DNA of 64,000 bases. It comes from Mesorhabditis belari (Eukaryota; Nematoda; Chromadorea; Rhabditida; Rhabditidae). The translations under genes and the position numbers were made by a program. The DNA is taken from assembly GCA_958450365.1 (NCBI GenBank), contig CAUEEP010000930.1, forward strand, positions 1,228,501 to 1,292,500. The letters are read 5' to 3'. Numbering within the stretch: the first letter of the stretch is position 1; every line of letters starts with the position of its first letter. This document shows positions 22,692 through 33,536 of the stretch, piece by piece. The notes under the pieces were generated by a model, which worked only from the letters and a program-made list of their open reading frames with translations, did not search any database and was not told the origin of the DNA.

Positions 22692-25600
22692 ATGGCCACC
22701 GAAAGTTCTCCAATTGTCGAGAATCCATTCAATTTACCGGTTAGTTTTTGAACTTTTTCAAGCAATAGCTAACTTCCTCTGGAGTAAGGGAGATCAAATG
22801 CGTTGTGGTGTAGTGGTTAGCGCAGTTGCCCGGTAAGCAAAAGGTCGCGGGTTCCGGTCCCGGTGGCGCGCAAGTTTTTGATCTGCCCTAATTCAACTCA
22901 ACTAAGTGCTTCAATATTGCACCTATACGGCTTCGAATCTGGCTTGTACTTTGTACTAACTCTGGCTTGTAGTGGAAAACGCGCGATATCTGGCATAAGG
23001 GTTTAGAACCGCTGAAAGTAAAGAATCCAGTGCGCGGGAAAGCGATAGTTTACTAAAAAGGACAAAGTACAGCTTGAGCTTGGCAAGGAGAGAGCCAGTT
23101 TTTAAGCTATACTGACTGGCTATTAGAAAACTGTATCCACATCTTGGCTATTGTATTAATTGTTATCCACTTCAGTAGCCAATTTCTTTATTATCCAATA
23201 TCCTCAATTTCAGCTTGGCGAATTGGGTCCATCAATGGAGAACGTGATGCGCACTCTTTTCTCAGTGATTCCCGGACTTTCGATGGGAAATGCAGAGATG
23301 ATGGTGAGATTTCTAATGCGTTTTCTAAAAGGCATCTATTTTATAAAGCTACCGTAATCGAACTTGAGCATCTTTTTTTCAGGAAACGGATTTGCCCTGT
23401 TCATCCGAGGACGCTTCATCGCAGTCAACTGATCCTTTGCTACAGGTTAGCGTCTTAAAATTTGTTAATTTGTGTATAGTAGTCAGTAGATATACAGTAT
23501 TATATATATAGTATTAGTTATTGAATATTGAATATATAATAGTGTTAGTCTAGATCTGCTAATATCAAACTCGATTCTCAAGTTTTAGTCTCCTCAGCTC
23601 GGCGATGAGAACACGATGCCAAACGGGCTACTCAACTCACTGAACAACGAAAAAAATGATTGCAAGTACGGTTTAATAAAGAAATTTATGCTTTAATAAG
23701 ATTATTGTAACTTGTAAACTTTCTAACTTTCCAACTTTCCAACTTTCCAACTTTCAGCTCAAAAAACGAGGCCTGGTTTCAGTGTTTCACGACGCAGAGT
23801 CAAAAGGAGCTTGACGTGAGAAACTTTATGTACTTTGTGCTAACGTAAACCCCAGCCTTCTGGCGCATTGAGTGTTTCACTTTTCGAAATCCCTTGAAGA
23901 ACAATGGACGGGATTCCCTTCTATTGTTCTTGAAGAAAAAGCGAGCCTTTCTGCTTTCAAGTGCGCCAAGAAGCGAGTGTTTCTGCTTCCAAATACAGCA
24001 AGAAGCGAGCGTTTCTGTCATCGCACAAAATACAACCAGCCACAGAAACGCACGCTTTCTGGCATACTTAAATTTTTTAGAATAAGGCTACAAGTTATTG
24101 TAAAATAAAACCCTTTTCAGGCATTGATCTACTCACTTTTTGCCGCGCCACGCGTTGAGAAAAAAGGCGATGGTTTTGAGCAGTTTGTTTCTTGATTTTC
24201 TTTAAAAATCATATAGAAATCATATATAAATTTTCAAATTTACATTACTTATTCAAATTATTTGCTCTTTTTCGAAGTAAAATTCAGTTTCGAATGCCTA
24301 AATCGAGCCAAATTCAAGTGTCGTTTCCGACTCCGGGTCAAGCGGATCAATGAATGGTTTGTAGAGCTTTAAAGAACTTTTTAAAGCTTATATTCTATAA
24401 TCTTTAAAGAAGATTATATTCTATAATCTTTAGATATTGTTGTTTTGTTTAAATAATTCCAAAAATTTTCAGGTACATTGTCGAGGAGCGAAGCGGACAC
24501 TCGCACTCATCCGATCTTGCCGCCATCCCGACACAGGGACTGGCTAAGTCCGTTTTAAAACTACTTTCACCTCAATTTACATTCAAAATAGTTTTCCTAA
24601 AGGGTTTTGATTGTTATTACCTCAATATCTTACCGTAAATGCTGTAATAGAGCGACACCCTATAGGGGCGCCGCGTACCCAGTTTACTCTCAAACAAACG
24701 CTCATATCTCGACACGAGTACGTTTGTTTCTGCGCGCTTGGGTATCAAATTAAAGTCGAGAGGATGGGCGATTTTTTTTGTGATATAACACATATTTTTA
24801 GCATTAACCAGCGCTTAGAAAAAATGATTGAAAGGTGGAAAAAAAGCCGATTTTTATAATTTTCAATCATTTTGTTCTAAGCGCTGGTTAATGCTAAAAA
24901 TATGTGTTATACCTTAAAAAATTTCTGTTGAAAAAATTGAATTTCTACTTCGATTGCTTTGTTGTCCAAATGTGAGTCTTGAGGACAAGTTTTGAGTCTT
25001 GAGGACATTTTTTGAGTCTCGTCTTGAGTCTTGAGGCTTGACTTTTTCGACTTGAGTCGTTCAAGTCGGTATCGAATCGAAATCGGTATTTCATACCGCT
25101 TTTTTCCATTGGCAAACTTTAAGCTCAAATTTCTTGGTGTTCAGTTGTTCAATTTATAAATTATTAATATCATTGGATGCGTTTTCTCTTTCTCTATCGA
25201 TTGGTTTAGAAATTATTTATATTAAACAGATAAAGACGAAGAAATTTGAGTTCAAAGTTGAATTGCTAATGGGGAAAGAAGTTTATTCTCAAACAAACGT
25301 TCATATCTCAACACCAGTACATTTGTTTCTGCACGCTTGGATATCAAATTAAAGTAGAGAAGATGGATGATTTTTTTTGTGATATAACACATATTTTTAG
25401 CATTAACCAGCGCTTAGAAAAAATGATTGAAAAGTGGCGAAAATCGGCTTTCTTTAGTTTTCGATGATTTTAGATAAAAAATTTTCTGGACTCGTTAAGC
25501 TTATCGAGTCCGGCAAAAGATTGATCGAAATCTAAAGAATGACAAAACAGAACCTAGCCATGTTTAGTATTAAAATGAAGCCTAAAATAAGGGCTTGCGG

Positions 25601-27229
25601 GGGAACTGGATTTCATGCTCGAAGAAGCTTTGAGCAATAAAAAATCGAAGAGCGAGGCAGACTGTCTGAAAGCTCAGACAAGCTCAGACCCGTTAAGCAG
25701 CTCTAATCTTTATTGAATTCACTTCAAATTGAACAACTATTTTCAAAAGCTTTTCGAAAATCTCTTCTTTATTTTATTAATTCAATTTTAGATCAATTCG
25801 TGAAATCGTTGATCAATCATTTCACGAGGATTGGCCTACTCAGATGCGACAGGAGAGGATTGAGCAAGAGGTTTGTGAAAGAATTATAGTTGAATTTAAA
25901 CCTAAAATCTAAATCCTATTAGACTACACGACTGTACGAGGAAATGGCGTTCAATTAGGTATTATTTATTCAATTTAGATGCGCCGTTTGGGTCTGCCGG
26001 CGAATCCGCGTCTTTCCCGACAAATCGATAATCGTGTTTCCTACTTGAGACGAGTCAAGAATCTCTCCGAAGTAAAACGTGTACAGGTTGGTCTGAAAAA
26101 GATACTTTACAATCATAGCTACCGTACTAAACTGAATTCGACTACAAAAGACAATTTTCAGGAAGAAATGGACCCGCTGAATACACTACAAGCGATCAAC
26201 GGAAACTCTCTCCAAAACACGCCCACGAAAGCGCTATTTGGCGACTCGAGTGAGGGATCGCCGTTTAAGGTGAAATTTTCATGAAACAAAAAATATAGTC
26301 ATTCGATTTCGAGTCATTCGATACAGTCATTCAATTAGAATATGCAAATTTCTAAATCCCTTTTAGCCAGTGATCCCCGGCTCGCACAGTCAACAACAAC
26401 AGCAAGTGAACTTCGACTTTAACGCCATTCTCAACCATCTCCAGCAACAGGTAAAATTGAAGATAGAGTTTTTAAGGGTTAGATTCTATTTATAAGATAA
26501 GAAACTATAAGATTTATAAGATTTATAAGAAATTTCGATAACAATTACGATTTCTAGAGTGCTTTACAACAATCCCCGCTGAAAGCCACCGATTTTGTGA
26601 ACCAGGAATCACTGGTTGGTTTTAAAGATGTAAACGAGTGATCCATAGTACAGTAATCCGCCGTAAACGTAAGTAAACGAGTAGTACAGTAGTCTGCTTT
26701 GTTATTAGCTAATCTAAGTTTAATCTAATCTACATTAATATGTTTAGCATACAATCATCGATTTTTACTGTAACGATACAAGATTTAAGAACTTTCCAGT
26801 CGCTGAAAGAGCTGAAAACTGAAAATAACTCCGATTATCTATAAAAGTAGTGCCAAATAGAAAAGTTATGCTTTAAATCTATGCTTTAGATCTTTTAAAT
26901 CCTAAATTTCCGTTAATTCCTTCTTCCTTTCTCTCCTTCTTCCTTTCATCTTTCCCTTTGTGTTTCCTTCTTTCTTCCTTCCTTCCTTCCTTCCTTTCTT
27001 CCCCCTTGTCTTTCCTTTTTTCTCTTGACGAGTTAAGATACTGGATAGCTCAGTGGTTAGAGCAATTGCACAAAAGATCGAGCGTTAAACCCCCTCCAGA
27101 AATCTATGTTTTCTTGCCAATCCCTTCACTTCTTTATTATAGATCTCAACTCTCACTCCGGCAATCGATCCCATTCAACCGACTCCAATCGCCGATTCAC
27201 CAGCTGACACCACAACTCCAGACGAATAA
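22692..27229 (+). CDS. Putative Cys/His DNA-binding protein (FLYWCH-like), two alternative last exons
   Basis: About thirteen exons run from ATG 22692 ([13 protein letters not shown]...). After an acidic/Ser-rich N-terminus comes '[17 protein letters not shown]', then '[17 protein letters not shown]' and '[14 protein letters not shown]', a C-x5-C-like then H-x-H spacing reminiscent of FLYWCH/PEB-1-type zinc fingers. A basic segment follows ('[20 protein letters not shown]'), then a Gln/Ser-rich C-terminus ('[15 protein letters not shown]'). Two phase-0 terminal exons exist: about 26805-26844 ('[14 protein letters not shown]') and 27143-27229 ('[15 protein letters not shown]...'). The junction into the Cys-rich exon (24170-24300) is unresolved: the most consensus acceptor gives the wrong phase, while an acceptor at '...tttcgaag' restores it. 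Probable nuclear transcription factor; family assignment is tentative. Confidence 0.6.
22788..22885 (+). other. tRNA-like element, family 1, with conserved flanks
   Basis: 'gttgtggtgtagtggttagc', 'gttgcccggtaagcaaaagg', 'gcgggttccggtcccg'. A four-pair anticodon stem (ttgc/gcaa) and a T arm form. Flanks 'gggagatcaaat' and 'tttttgatctgccctaatt' match the copies at 3812 and 5880, so the repeat is longer than a tRNA. It lies in intron 1 of the FLYWCH-like gene. Confidence 0.6.
24625..25445. repeat. Duplicated foldback repeat inside an intron
   Basis: About 24680-24840 and about 25288-25440 are direct copies of about 155 bp ('tctcaaacaaacgctcatat' and onward). Within the first copy, 'cattaaccagcgcttag' near 24805 is followed by its reverse complement near 24875, forming a hairpin. 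The region lies in the intron between exons near 24540 and 25795. Confidence 0.75.
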
Positions 27230-27434
27230 CAAAAACTTATCTCAAAAAATTATTTCATTATTCACCTATACATTCATTTACACCCATGATCTGAATAAAT
27301 TTTGATTTCAAACTTTTTTGAGTCTCATGAAGTCTCGAAACCAAACTCTATCCGGACTAAAAAGCTCTTTTTATAATAAAATGATATGTTTATTGAGATC
27401 AAGTAGATAACAATAAATCAATAAAATTCATTTC

Positions 27435-29470
27435 CTATTTCCACATCGCTTTCAAATTCGCGAAATGAATCTCAGTCTCTTGATTCGATGGAGGGACGAG
27501 CTGTTGTCCATCTAATGACAAAGGGACCAGTTCTCGAGGATTCCTTGGCTGAAAATCTTTGAGACTTGTTGGGTTACGATATCTATCTGTTGTAGAAAGG
27601 TACAGTAAGCCTCATTAAGCCAAAAATAAGGGTTACTGTATCTATCTGTTATCCTAGACACCTACCGTATCCCTTTTCCCAAAAACGATCTCCTTGAAAG
27701 CGTTGAAAAAAGATTGATGACCTTGCATAGCCAAATAGGGAAAAACGGCCGCATAGGTGGCAATGATTAGATTGAAAGATTGGAATAGAGGACCTAAAAT
27801 GCAAATTTCGTTGGAAATTCCGATTTTAGTTACCGTATTTTAATTGAAACGCTAGGAGATCCCTCGAAAATTTGTCGACACTTAAAATGCCGAATAGAAG
27901 AATCCCACCGGATAATAGAGAAACGATCAAGTAGACGAGAACCAACGGGAAAAGCAAACGAGTCGAGCGAACGTTTTCGGCTGTCTAAAATCGAAGTCTA
28001 GCGGTTTACGGTAGATTCGAAAAGTGATAATTTTTAGCAAAAGCCATTTAACGTAACTACGCCAAGGGCAAGTTCGAAGTTAATCATGTTTAAAAGGGAA
28101 CGATCGACAAACTTTCGCGATTCTGGACAACTCCCAATAGTGTCTTTACCGTATTTCTAGCTATTGGAATATTACCATTGTGTAGCCTCAAAATTGTGGA
28201 AATAGATCTTTCGGAAAATGTATGAAACACTAATATGTTTATAGACTCAAAGACAACGGAGTTACAGACGCGCGAAAGTAACGATCGTTTTTCAAAATCC
28301 ATATTTCATTGTCCAGTACTGTATATGTTTTAAGCACACCTGATATCTCTCGGAAAGTTTTGGATGTTTCGGTTGCTGATTGCGCATCTGATAGTGTTTT
28401 CGATTGATTCGCAACAACAAGAGGAACACCTTAAATTGTTTTGAAATTGAAAAATCACTGGGTGTACTTTGAGCTCAAAAGTGGAAACACTCTGTACCAA
28501 TTCTTTGCACGGCTCGGAAAATAACTGCACCAGGGTGTGTTTACATTTTTGAGCTGAAACGGCTAATGTTTAAACTCACAGTCATGGCCACAGCATCCAT
28601 CACAATGATCGTTATCAGTGAAACGAAATGAGCTCTTGGTGATGTGTACTCGACCTAAGAAACAAATATTTCATGATTAATTTTCAACTCACTCGACACG
28701 CTAATCGTTTATATTGTTGTTCCTTGGGCTCGATTTGATTGGCCAAGATGAAAATCGTCCCAAAGCTCCACTAAACTCGATGGTTTTTGTTTAAAATTTA
28801 TCTGATACCTGAAAAAGCACCAACACCACCGCAACAGCTCTCGATTTAACCGTTTCATAAACCCGGACGAGTATCGTGGCAAGAGTTCTTTCTGTAAAAA
28901 GAATTTCATTTATTTTTGTTTACATCTATAAACGATCAAAATAAATCTTGCTTACCGATCACCAAAACCGCAAGCCCAAGTCCTGTCACATAGACGGCGA
29001 TGGCGTGAAGAGATTTTGCGAAACGGCAATAGTTCTTATCTAAAATAAGAAATTTTTCGACTGGAATAGATTTATAAAAAAAATTCTCAAATCATTTACT
29101 CGAAAATTTCCCCGATTTATTCTTTACAATATCCAATAACCAAACCTGCAATATCCAAATCGAAAACGAAGGCCACCCACAAGGGAATCACAATCAAATA
29201 CCTCGTAATAACGATCAATAGAAAAGTGAAAGCGAAATTTGCCAGCAATATTCGTAGATTCTAAAAAGGCTTTTGAAAAACTTCTGTTTTACTATAGCTG
29301 AAGATTTAAATCTAATCCATTTAAATCCAAAAACTTACAATATGAAAACACTTTGCCTTGGTTAAGACAATCAAGAAAAGCACACAGCTAAAATTGGCCA
29401 CCAGAAGCACGAATAGCTCGATGTTGTAAAAAATGATTGACGTAGTGCTGACTCCGTCCGAAAGAGGCAT
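27435..29470 (-). CDS. Nematode serpentine chemoreceptor, Sra-superfamily-like (Sre/Srab type)
   Basis: About ten exons start at ATG 29470 (MPLSDGVSTT...) and end with 'IHFANLKAMWK' and a stop at 27435. Seven hydrophobic helices can be counted. Landmarks: 'ERTLATILVRVYET' after TM3, matching the E-R-x2-A-T hallmark of the Sra superfamily; 'RINRKHYQ' and 'LSERYQTAENVRSTRLL' before TM6; 'LIIATYAAVFPYLAM' as TM7. Exons are near 29470-29339, 29263-29145, 29040-28955, 28890-28808, 28778-28693, 28654-28583, 28437-28340, 27987-27860, 27797-27668 and 27590-27435. The junction near 27850 does not phase cleanly with a GT donor after 'SRDLL', so that edge is uncertain. Likely a sensory-neuron receptor. 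It is convergent with the upstream plus-strand gene. Confidence 0.78.
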
Positions 29471-29479
29471 AATACATAG

Positions 29480-30240
29480 CTCGGAATGTTTTTTAAGCTA
29501 AAAATAGTCTGTCGATAACCTTGATGCCGAATTACTGGAGCTAATTGAAGGAACAAAGAGAAGCAATCACGTAAATGTTCCCGAATTCACGACAAAAAGA
29601 TCCGAAATCTGATTTCTCGCAAATTTTCTGAATAGGATCAAACTCGGAATAAGCAGCTGTGCAGGGTAAAATGGAATCGCAATTATTGGAAATTGGAAGA
29701 TATAAATGGGCAATTAAATTGAATTGAGTATTCAACGCAACTTTAGACGCCAAAACAACAAAAAGAGACAAAACAATTTCGGGGAATTCTCGAGTGGATA
29801 ACACGGGCCGATGTGTGTACACTTCAAGTCCGACTGAGTCTGTGATCTCAAGAGTAAATATTGAATCGAGCTAGGGTCCGCCCGAGATGATGACTCTTTA
29901 TCAAAGTCAAAGAGGCAGTAAAAAGGAGATTTAGACCTTTGATATAACTCTTAACGAAAAAAAGGCACTGGCCTCCATAAGAATAGAAATTTGCCAGCTG
30001 AGCAAATAGAATTTCCAAAATTTTCTTGCTCGCAAAAACGCAACTTAATACTTTTCCCTTAAATAAGCTCGTGTTTGTGTTGAACGAAGATTTATTTACA
30101 TATTGATTTAATAACAATCCACTAAATAACAAGCATATTTTTATTTTTAATTTGAAGAAATTTTTGCATTTGATTTTCGGGAAAAACGTTTATCGTAGCA
30201 AAAAATTATATACACTAAACAAACTATTTATGGCTCTACT
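29480..30240. other. Intergenic, no convincing gene
   Basis: A hydrophobic minus-strand ORF at 29541-29822 has no splice partners and does not extend the receptor model. Nothing else was recognised. Confidence 0.5.
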
Positions 30241-30242
30241 TG

Positions 30243-30830
30243 CTAGTGGTGTCCAGCCCAGCTTGTGTGGCCTTTCGTCGAAAGTGAGTGAAGCTCCTCG
30301 GCCACGATCAACACGGCTGCCGCCCCTACTCCCCATTTGAAGCCGGGTCGAAGCAACTAAAAGGAAATGAATTTAAAAGAACAAGTATGAAGCACTCAAG
30401 TAAATTTACTACAACTTTAAAGTTACAGTACATAGACAAAACTTTGACTAACTATAACTCCGGGAGAAAAAGTTAAACGTCGGCTTAAATGTTACCCCAA
30501 AATTTTAACAAATAATTTACTTTTCAAAAACAAGACTAACCCTTTTGAGATGAGCCCATTGTCCATAAACGTGAGCATAGTCGCGATCGAATAAGTAGGT
30601 GTAATTTCTAAATCGAAAGTTAAAACTAAATAAAAAAAACAATGATTTACCTAATCCAAGGATCTTTTAATCCCAATTGTGCTAGTCGTTTCTCGTGGGC
30701 TAAAAGCAAACATTTAAAGTTTCTAGCATTAAAGTTTACCGGCCAACTCGGGAAACGCCTTGTAGTTATCGTAGATGCTGTAGTGTGGGATTTTGAATGG
30801 CTCATGTCCATGACCACCGCCTCCGCCCAT
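30243..30830 (-). CDS. NDUFB3: NADH dehydrogenase 1 beta subcomplex subunit 3 (NDUFB3/B12)
   Basis: Four small exons: ATG 30830 ('MGGGGGHGHEPFKIPHYSIY'), about 30690-30650 ('HEKRLAQLGLKDPW'), about 30608-30543 ('RDYAHVYGQWAHLKR') and about 30348-30243 ('LLRPGFKWGVGAAAVLIVAE', ending 'KGHTSWAGHH'). About 85-90 residues, close to the usual family size. The Gly/His N-terminus, the L-x-D-P-W motif and the single membrane helix after 'GFKWG' are family features. It is an accessory membrane-arm subunit of mitochondrial complex I. Head-to-head with NUS1, 630 bp away. Confidence 0.88.
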
Positions 30831-30849
30831 TCTGGAAATAAAAATGTGT

Positions 30850-31350
30850 GATGATTAAGCTGTGGAACAAAAAGAAATGCATAGACTGTTAAATCGCAAT
30901 TTTAAGATTTTAAAAGCTTAACAGGGATCAAAGGAACAAAAAGAAATGAAAATATTGCCAGCGCTTTGCTTAAATAGACGACAATAAATAAAAATATTCG
31001 GCTTTTACACTGATTATTTTGCAGACATACAAAAGAAAACATTCAATCAAGTTTGCCTCATGCAGCTTTTTTCATTCTTTTTTAAAGCTTAAAGTTTAAG
31101 ATTGGAAAAGTTGGTGTTCTGAAGCTTTTTGAAGAGAACTGCGCAAAAAACTGCCTGAGAAACGAATGCTCCAAAAGGCGGCCGGGGCTGGAATTGAACT
31201 TTTGCCAAGAGAACCCCCGTCATTTATTGTCTCAGCTATAGACTACGGAAATAAAGAATTAATCCCCAGCGAAGCCCCCTAATACATTGTAAAGCTAAAA
31301 ATTTGAAGAATACAACCAGAAGAGGTAAGAGAATTGAAAGAAATGAGCCT
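30850..31350. other. Divergent intergenic region with a tRNA-like scrap
   Basis: Between NDUFB3 and NUS1, start to start. Near 31180-31255 (minus) there is a tRNA-like scrap ('aagttcaattccagccccgg'). No TATA-like or other clear promoter signal was picked out. Confidence 0.4.
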
Positions 31351-31458
31351 ACGATGGGGAAATGTTCGCGTTTGAAGGTTTTTCTGGGTGGAAATTTAAT
31401 TTATTATCGATATTTTTTGTTTATTATACTTTTGTGTGCTTAATTTTGGCTATTTTAG

Positions 31459-32857
31459 ATGTTCGATTGGATCTGGGCAATAGTACAAGCCGTTTCACAC
31501 ATTGTTTGGATGGGATGCGATTTTCTTGGCTGGAGCACCGTTTGGGTGCGAAATGCGATAAAGGTGAGGTGTTTTGTGGTTAAAAGGATACGAAGTTGAT
31601 TGGTAGACTTGGCTTATCGGGGATAATCTATCATTTTTGCCTCTTAGCCGTGATAACCTCGAGCGAATCTAATATTTTGGTAGATTTTCAGTTTTGAACC
31701 TAAAATAAACAAAGAAATTCCTTTTGATGGCGTAGCTTTGATGTTGATAATTCCCGATTGCTATTGATTAGTGAAAAACCTTATAGCGTTTTTTAGAAAC
31801 GTTGCGAAGTTATACGGGATCTAAATAAATCATAAATCAAACCATTTCATCTATTTAGAAGAAGGAGCTACAACGACTGAACCACCAATTCCGGACACCC
31901 ACACACTTGGCTGTGACGTTCACGGAAGAACAACATATTCGACTGGTTTGTTTTTGGCAATAACTAGATTTTGTATTTTAATTTTTTAGAAAGATGTCAC
32001 TCGATTCCTTGAATTGACGATGTCTGCCGGGGTTCGTCGTGTTTCGCTCTACGATCCTTGGGGGAAATGTCTCCGCATGAGGGCGCAATTGGAAAAGGCA
32101 TTGATGAACGAGGAAGTTGTAAGTTTTTGAGGTTTGACAAGAAGTTTTGAGTCTTGAGTTATATTAAATCGTGGTTTTAAGACTTTGTACGGAGTTGAGT
32201 TAGCAAATAACTTTACTTGGGAGCTTAATTCTTTTATACTTTAATACTTACTTTAGGAATTCTTTGCCGAAGAAGAGTTTCCCGACTTGAAAGCTCTTTC
32301 ATTTGCTGTGCAACTTCTTGGGCCGGCTGCAGGACGTCAAACAGTGGTCAATTCTATAAAAGAGGTAGGCTTTGAATTGCTTCTTGCAATTCATTATATT
32401 ATATTATTGTATTATTGAAAATTATGATGATTATGATGAGAAAGGGGTAAAATTTTTAATTAATTTTTAGTTTCTAACTTTTGATTTAGCTTCTATCAAG
32501 CGAGGAGCCATTGACAGCGCAGCAACTCGATAATATTCTCTTGACACGTGGAATCATCGAGCCCGAAATGCTTATCAAAGTTGGCGCTCTTCCGACAATG
32601 GCTGGGTTTGTTATCTTGTGACCGAAACTAAAATAGAAAAATAACAACAAAGTAAACCAAATGTGGATTTCTTAAGATAAAACGTTTATTTATAAAGTGG
32701 AACTGGCTAAACGAATTCTACAATTCACTTTAGATATCCACCACTTTCACTTCGTGTCACTGAAATCGTTTCGTTGAGATCATTGCCGACATCAAGATCA
32801 ACTTTTCACTCGGCGCTTCTCGACTATTCTAGGCGTGATATCAGACTAGGAAAATAA
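31459..32857 (+). CDS. NUS1: Dehydrodolichyl diphosphate synthase complex subunit NUS1 (Nogo-B receptor)
   Basis: Six exons: ATG 31459 directly after a ttttag acceptor (probable trans-splice site), then about 31859-31946, 31990-32119, 32257-32363, 32491-32607 and 32733-32857. The N-terminal hydrophobic segment is 'IVQAVSHIVWMGCDFLGW'. Next come 'RTPTHLAVTFTEEQ', a beta-strand/Rossmann-like region ('AGVRRVSLYDPWGKCL'), and the family tail 'LRVTEIVSL' ending 'RLGK', which carries the conserved C-terminal RxG motif. It partners the cis-prenyltransferase DHDDS at the ER to make dolichol for N-glycosylation. About 230 residues. The whole family signature is present, so it looks functional. Confidence 0.9.
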
Positions 32858-33536
32858 GATGGATAACATTGCTTTTTAGATTTAATGTAACCTTACGTCT
32901 AGCATTTGTTCACTAGTGTCTTCACCTTTTCAATTTTTAGGTATTCTTTTTGTTGTTAAAATTTATTTTACAGGTATTCTTTGAGCCTGTGATCACCAAA
33001 GTCTTTGTACGGAAACTTTTAACCCTAGAAGAGAAGAATCTTTTCCTTTTTGCGCGCCCATTGTTATGACTACCAATTTCTTTACAAATTGTATGGCTTT
33101 AACTTGTTGTTCTTTTTGTTTTTAAAATTTTAACTTTTTTATTTTCGTTTTTAATAATAAAATGTTTCAAAATCTTCACAATTTCCGGACTCGCAAAGTT
33201 TCGTATTACATTTTTCATTATTGTGCTTACAAATGTTTGTGTAGTGTTTGTGCTTTTTGTAGTCGATGTAGTTCGTGCATTAATCATTCGCTCAAGATGA
33301 AAAGAAAATTAACAAAAGCACTTTCCGCCACAAAAGTTTACGAAACTTTGGAAATTTGAAACTTTTATTGAATTTTTAAATTTTAAAACGTTTCAAGAAG
33401 TTTTATCTCTTCAATCTGCGAGAAAATTTTGTTTTGCCTCTCTTAAAACGTTTCTCAGAAGAAACTCGGGTGCTTTTTAAAATTGATTTAACAAAATTTT
33501 TTGTTTATTTGAAGCAAAGTAATTTGTTTTCAGGAA
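32858..33536. other. Intergenic between NUS1 and GCLC
   Basis: A/T-rich with no gene. A cag acceptor immediately upstream of the GCLC ATG (33531-33533) suggests trans-splicing of the downstream gene. Confidence 0.5.

Noticed and set aside
3812..22885. Functional tRNA genes at the tRNA-like sites
   Set aside because: Acceptor and anticodon stems pair poorly and flanks are shared between copies, so they look like repeats. A covariance-model scan would decide, especially for 7455-7530 and 22797-22872.
29541..29822. Hydrophobic minus-strand ORF as an extra receptor exon
   Set aside because: The receptor at 27435-29470 already has seven helices and its own start; this ORF has no in-phase splice to it.
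31362..31583. Alternative NUS1 start in an overlapping plus-strand ORF
   Set aside because: A different frame; the ATG at 31459 right after a ttttag acceptor gives the family-like N-terminus and splices in phase.
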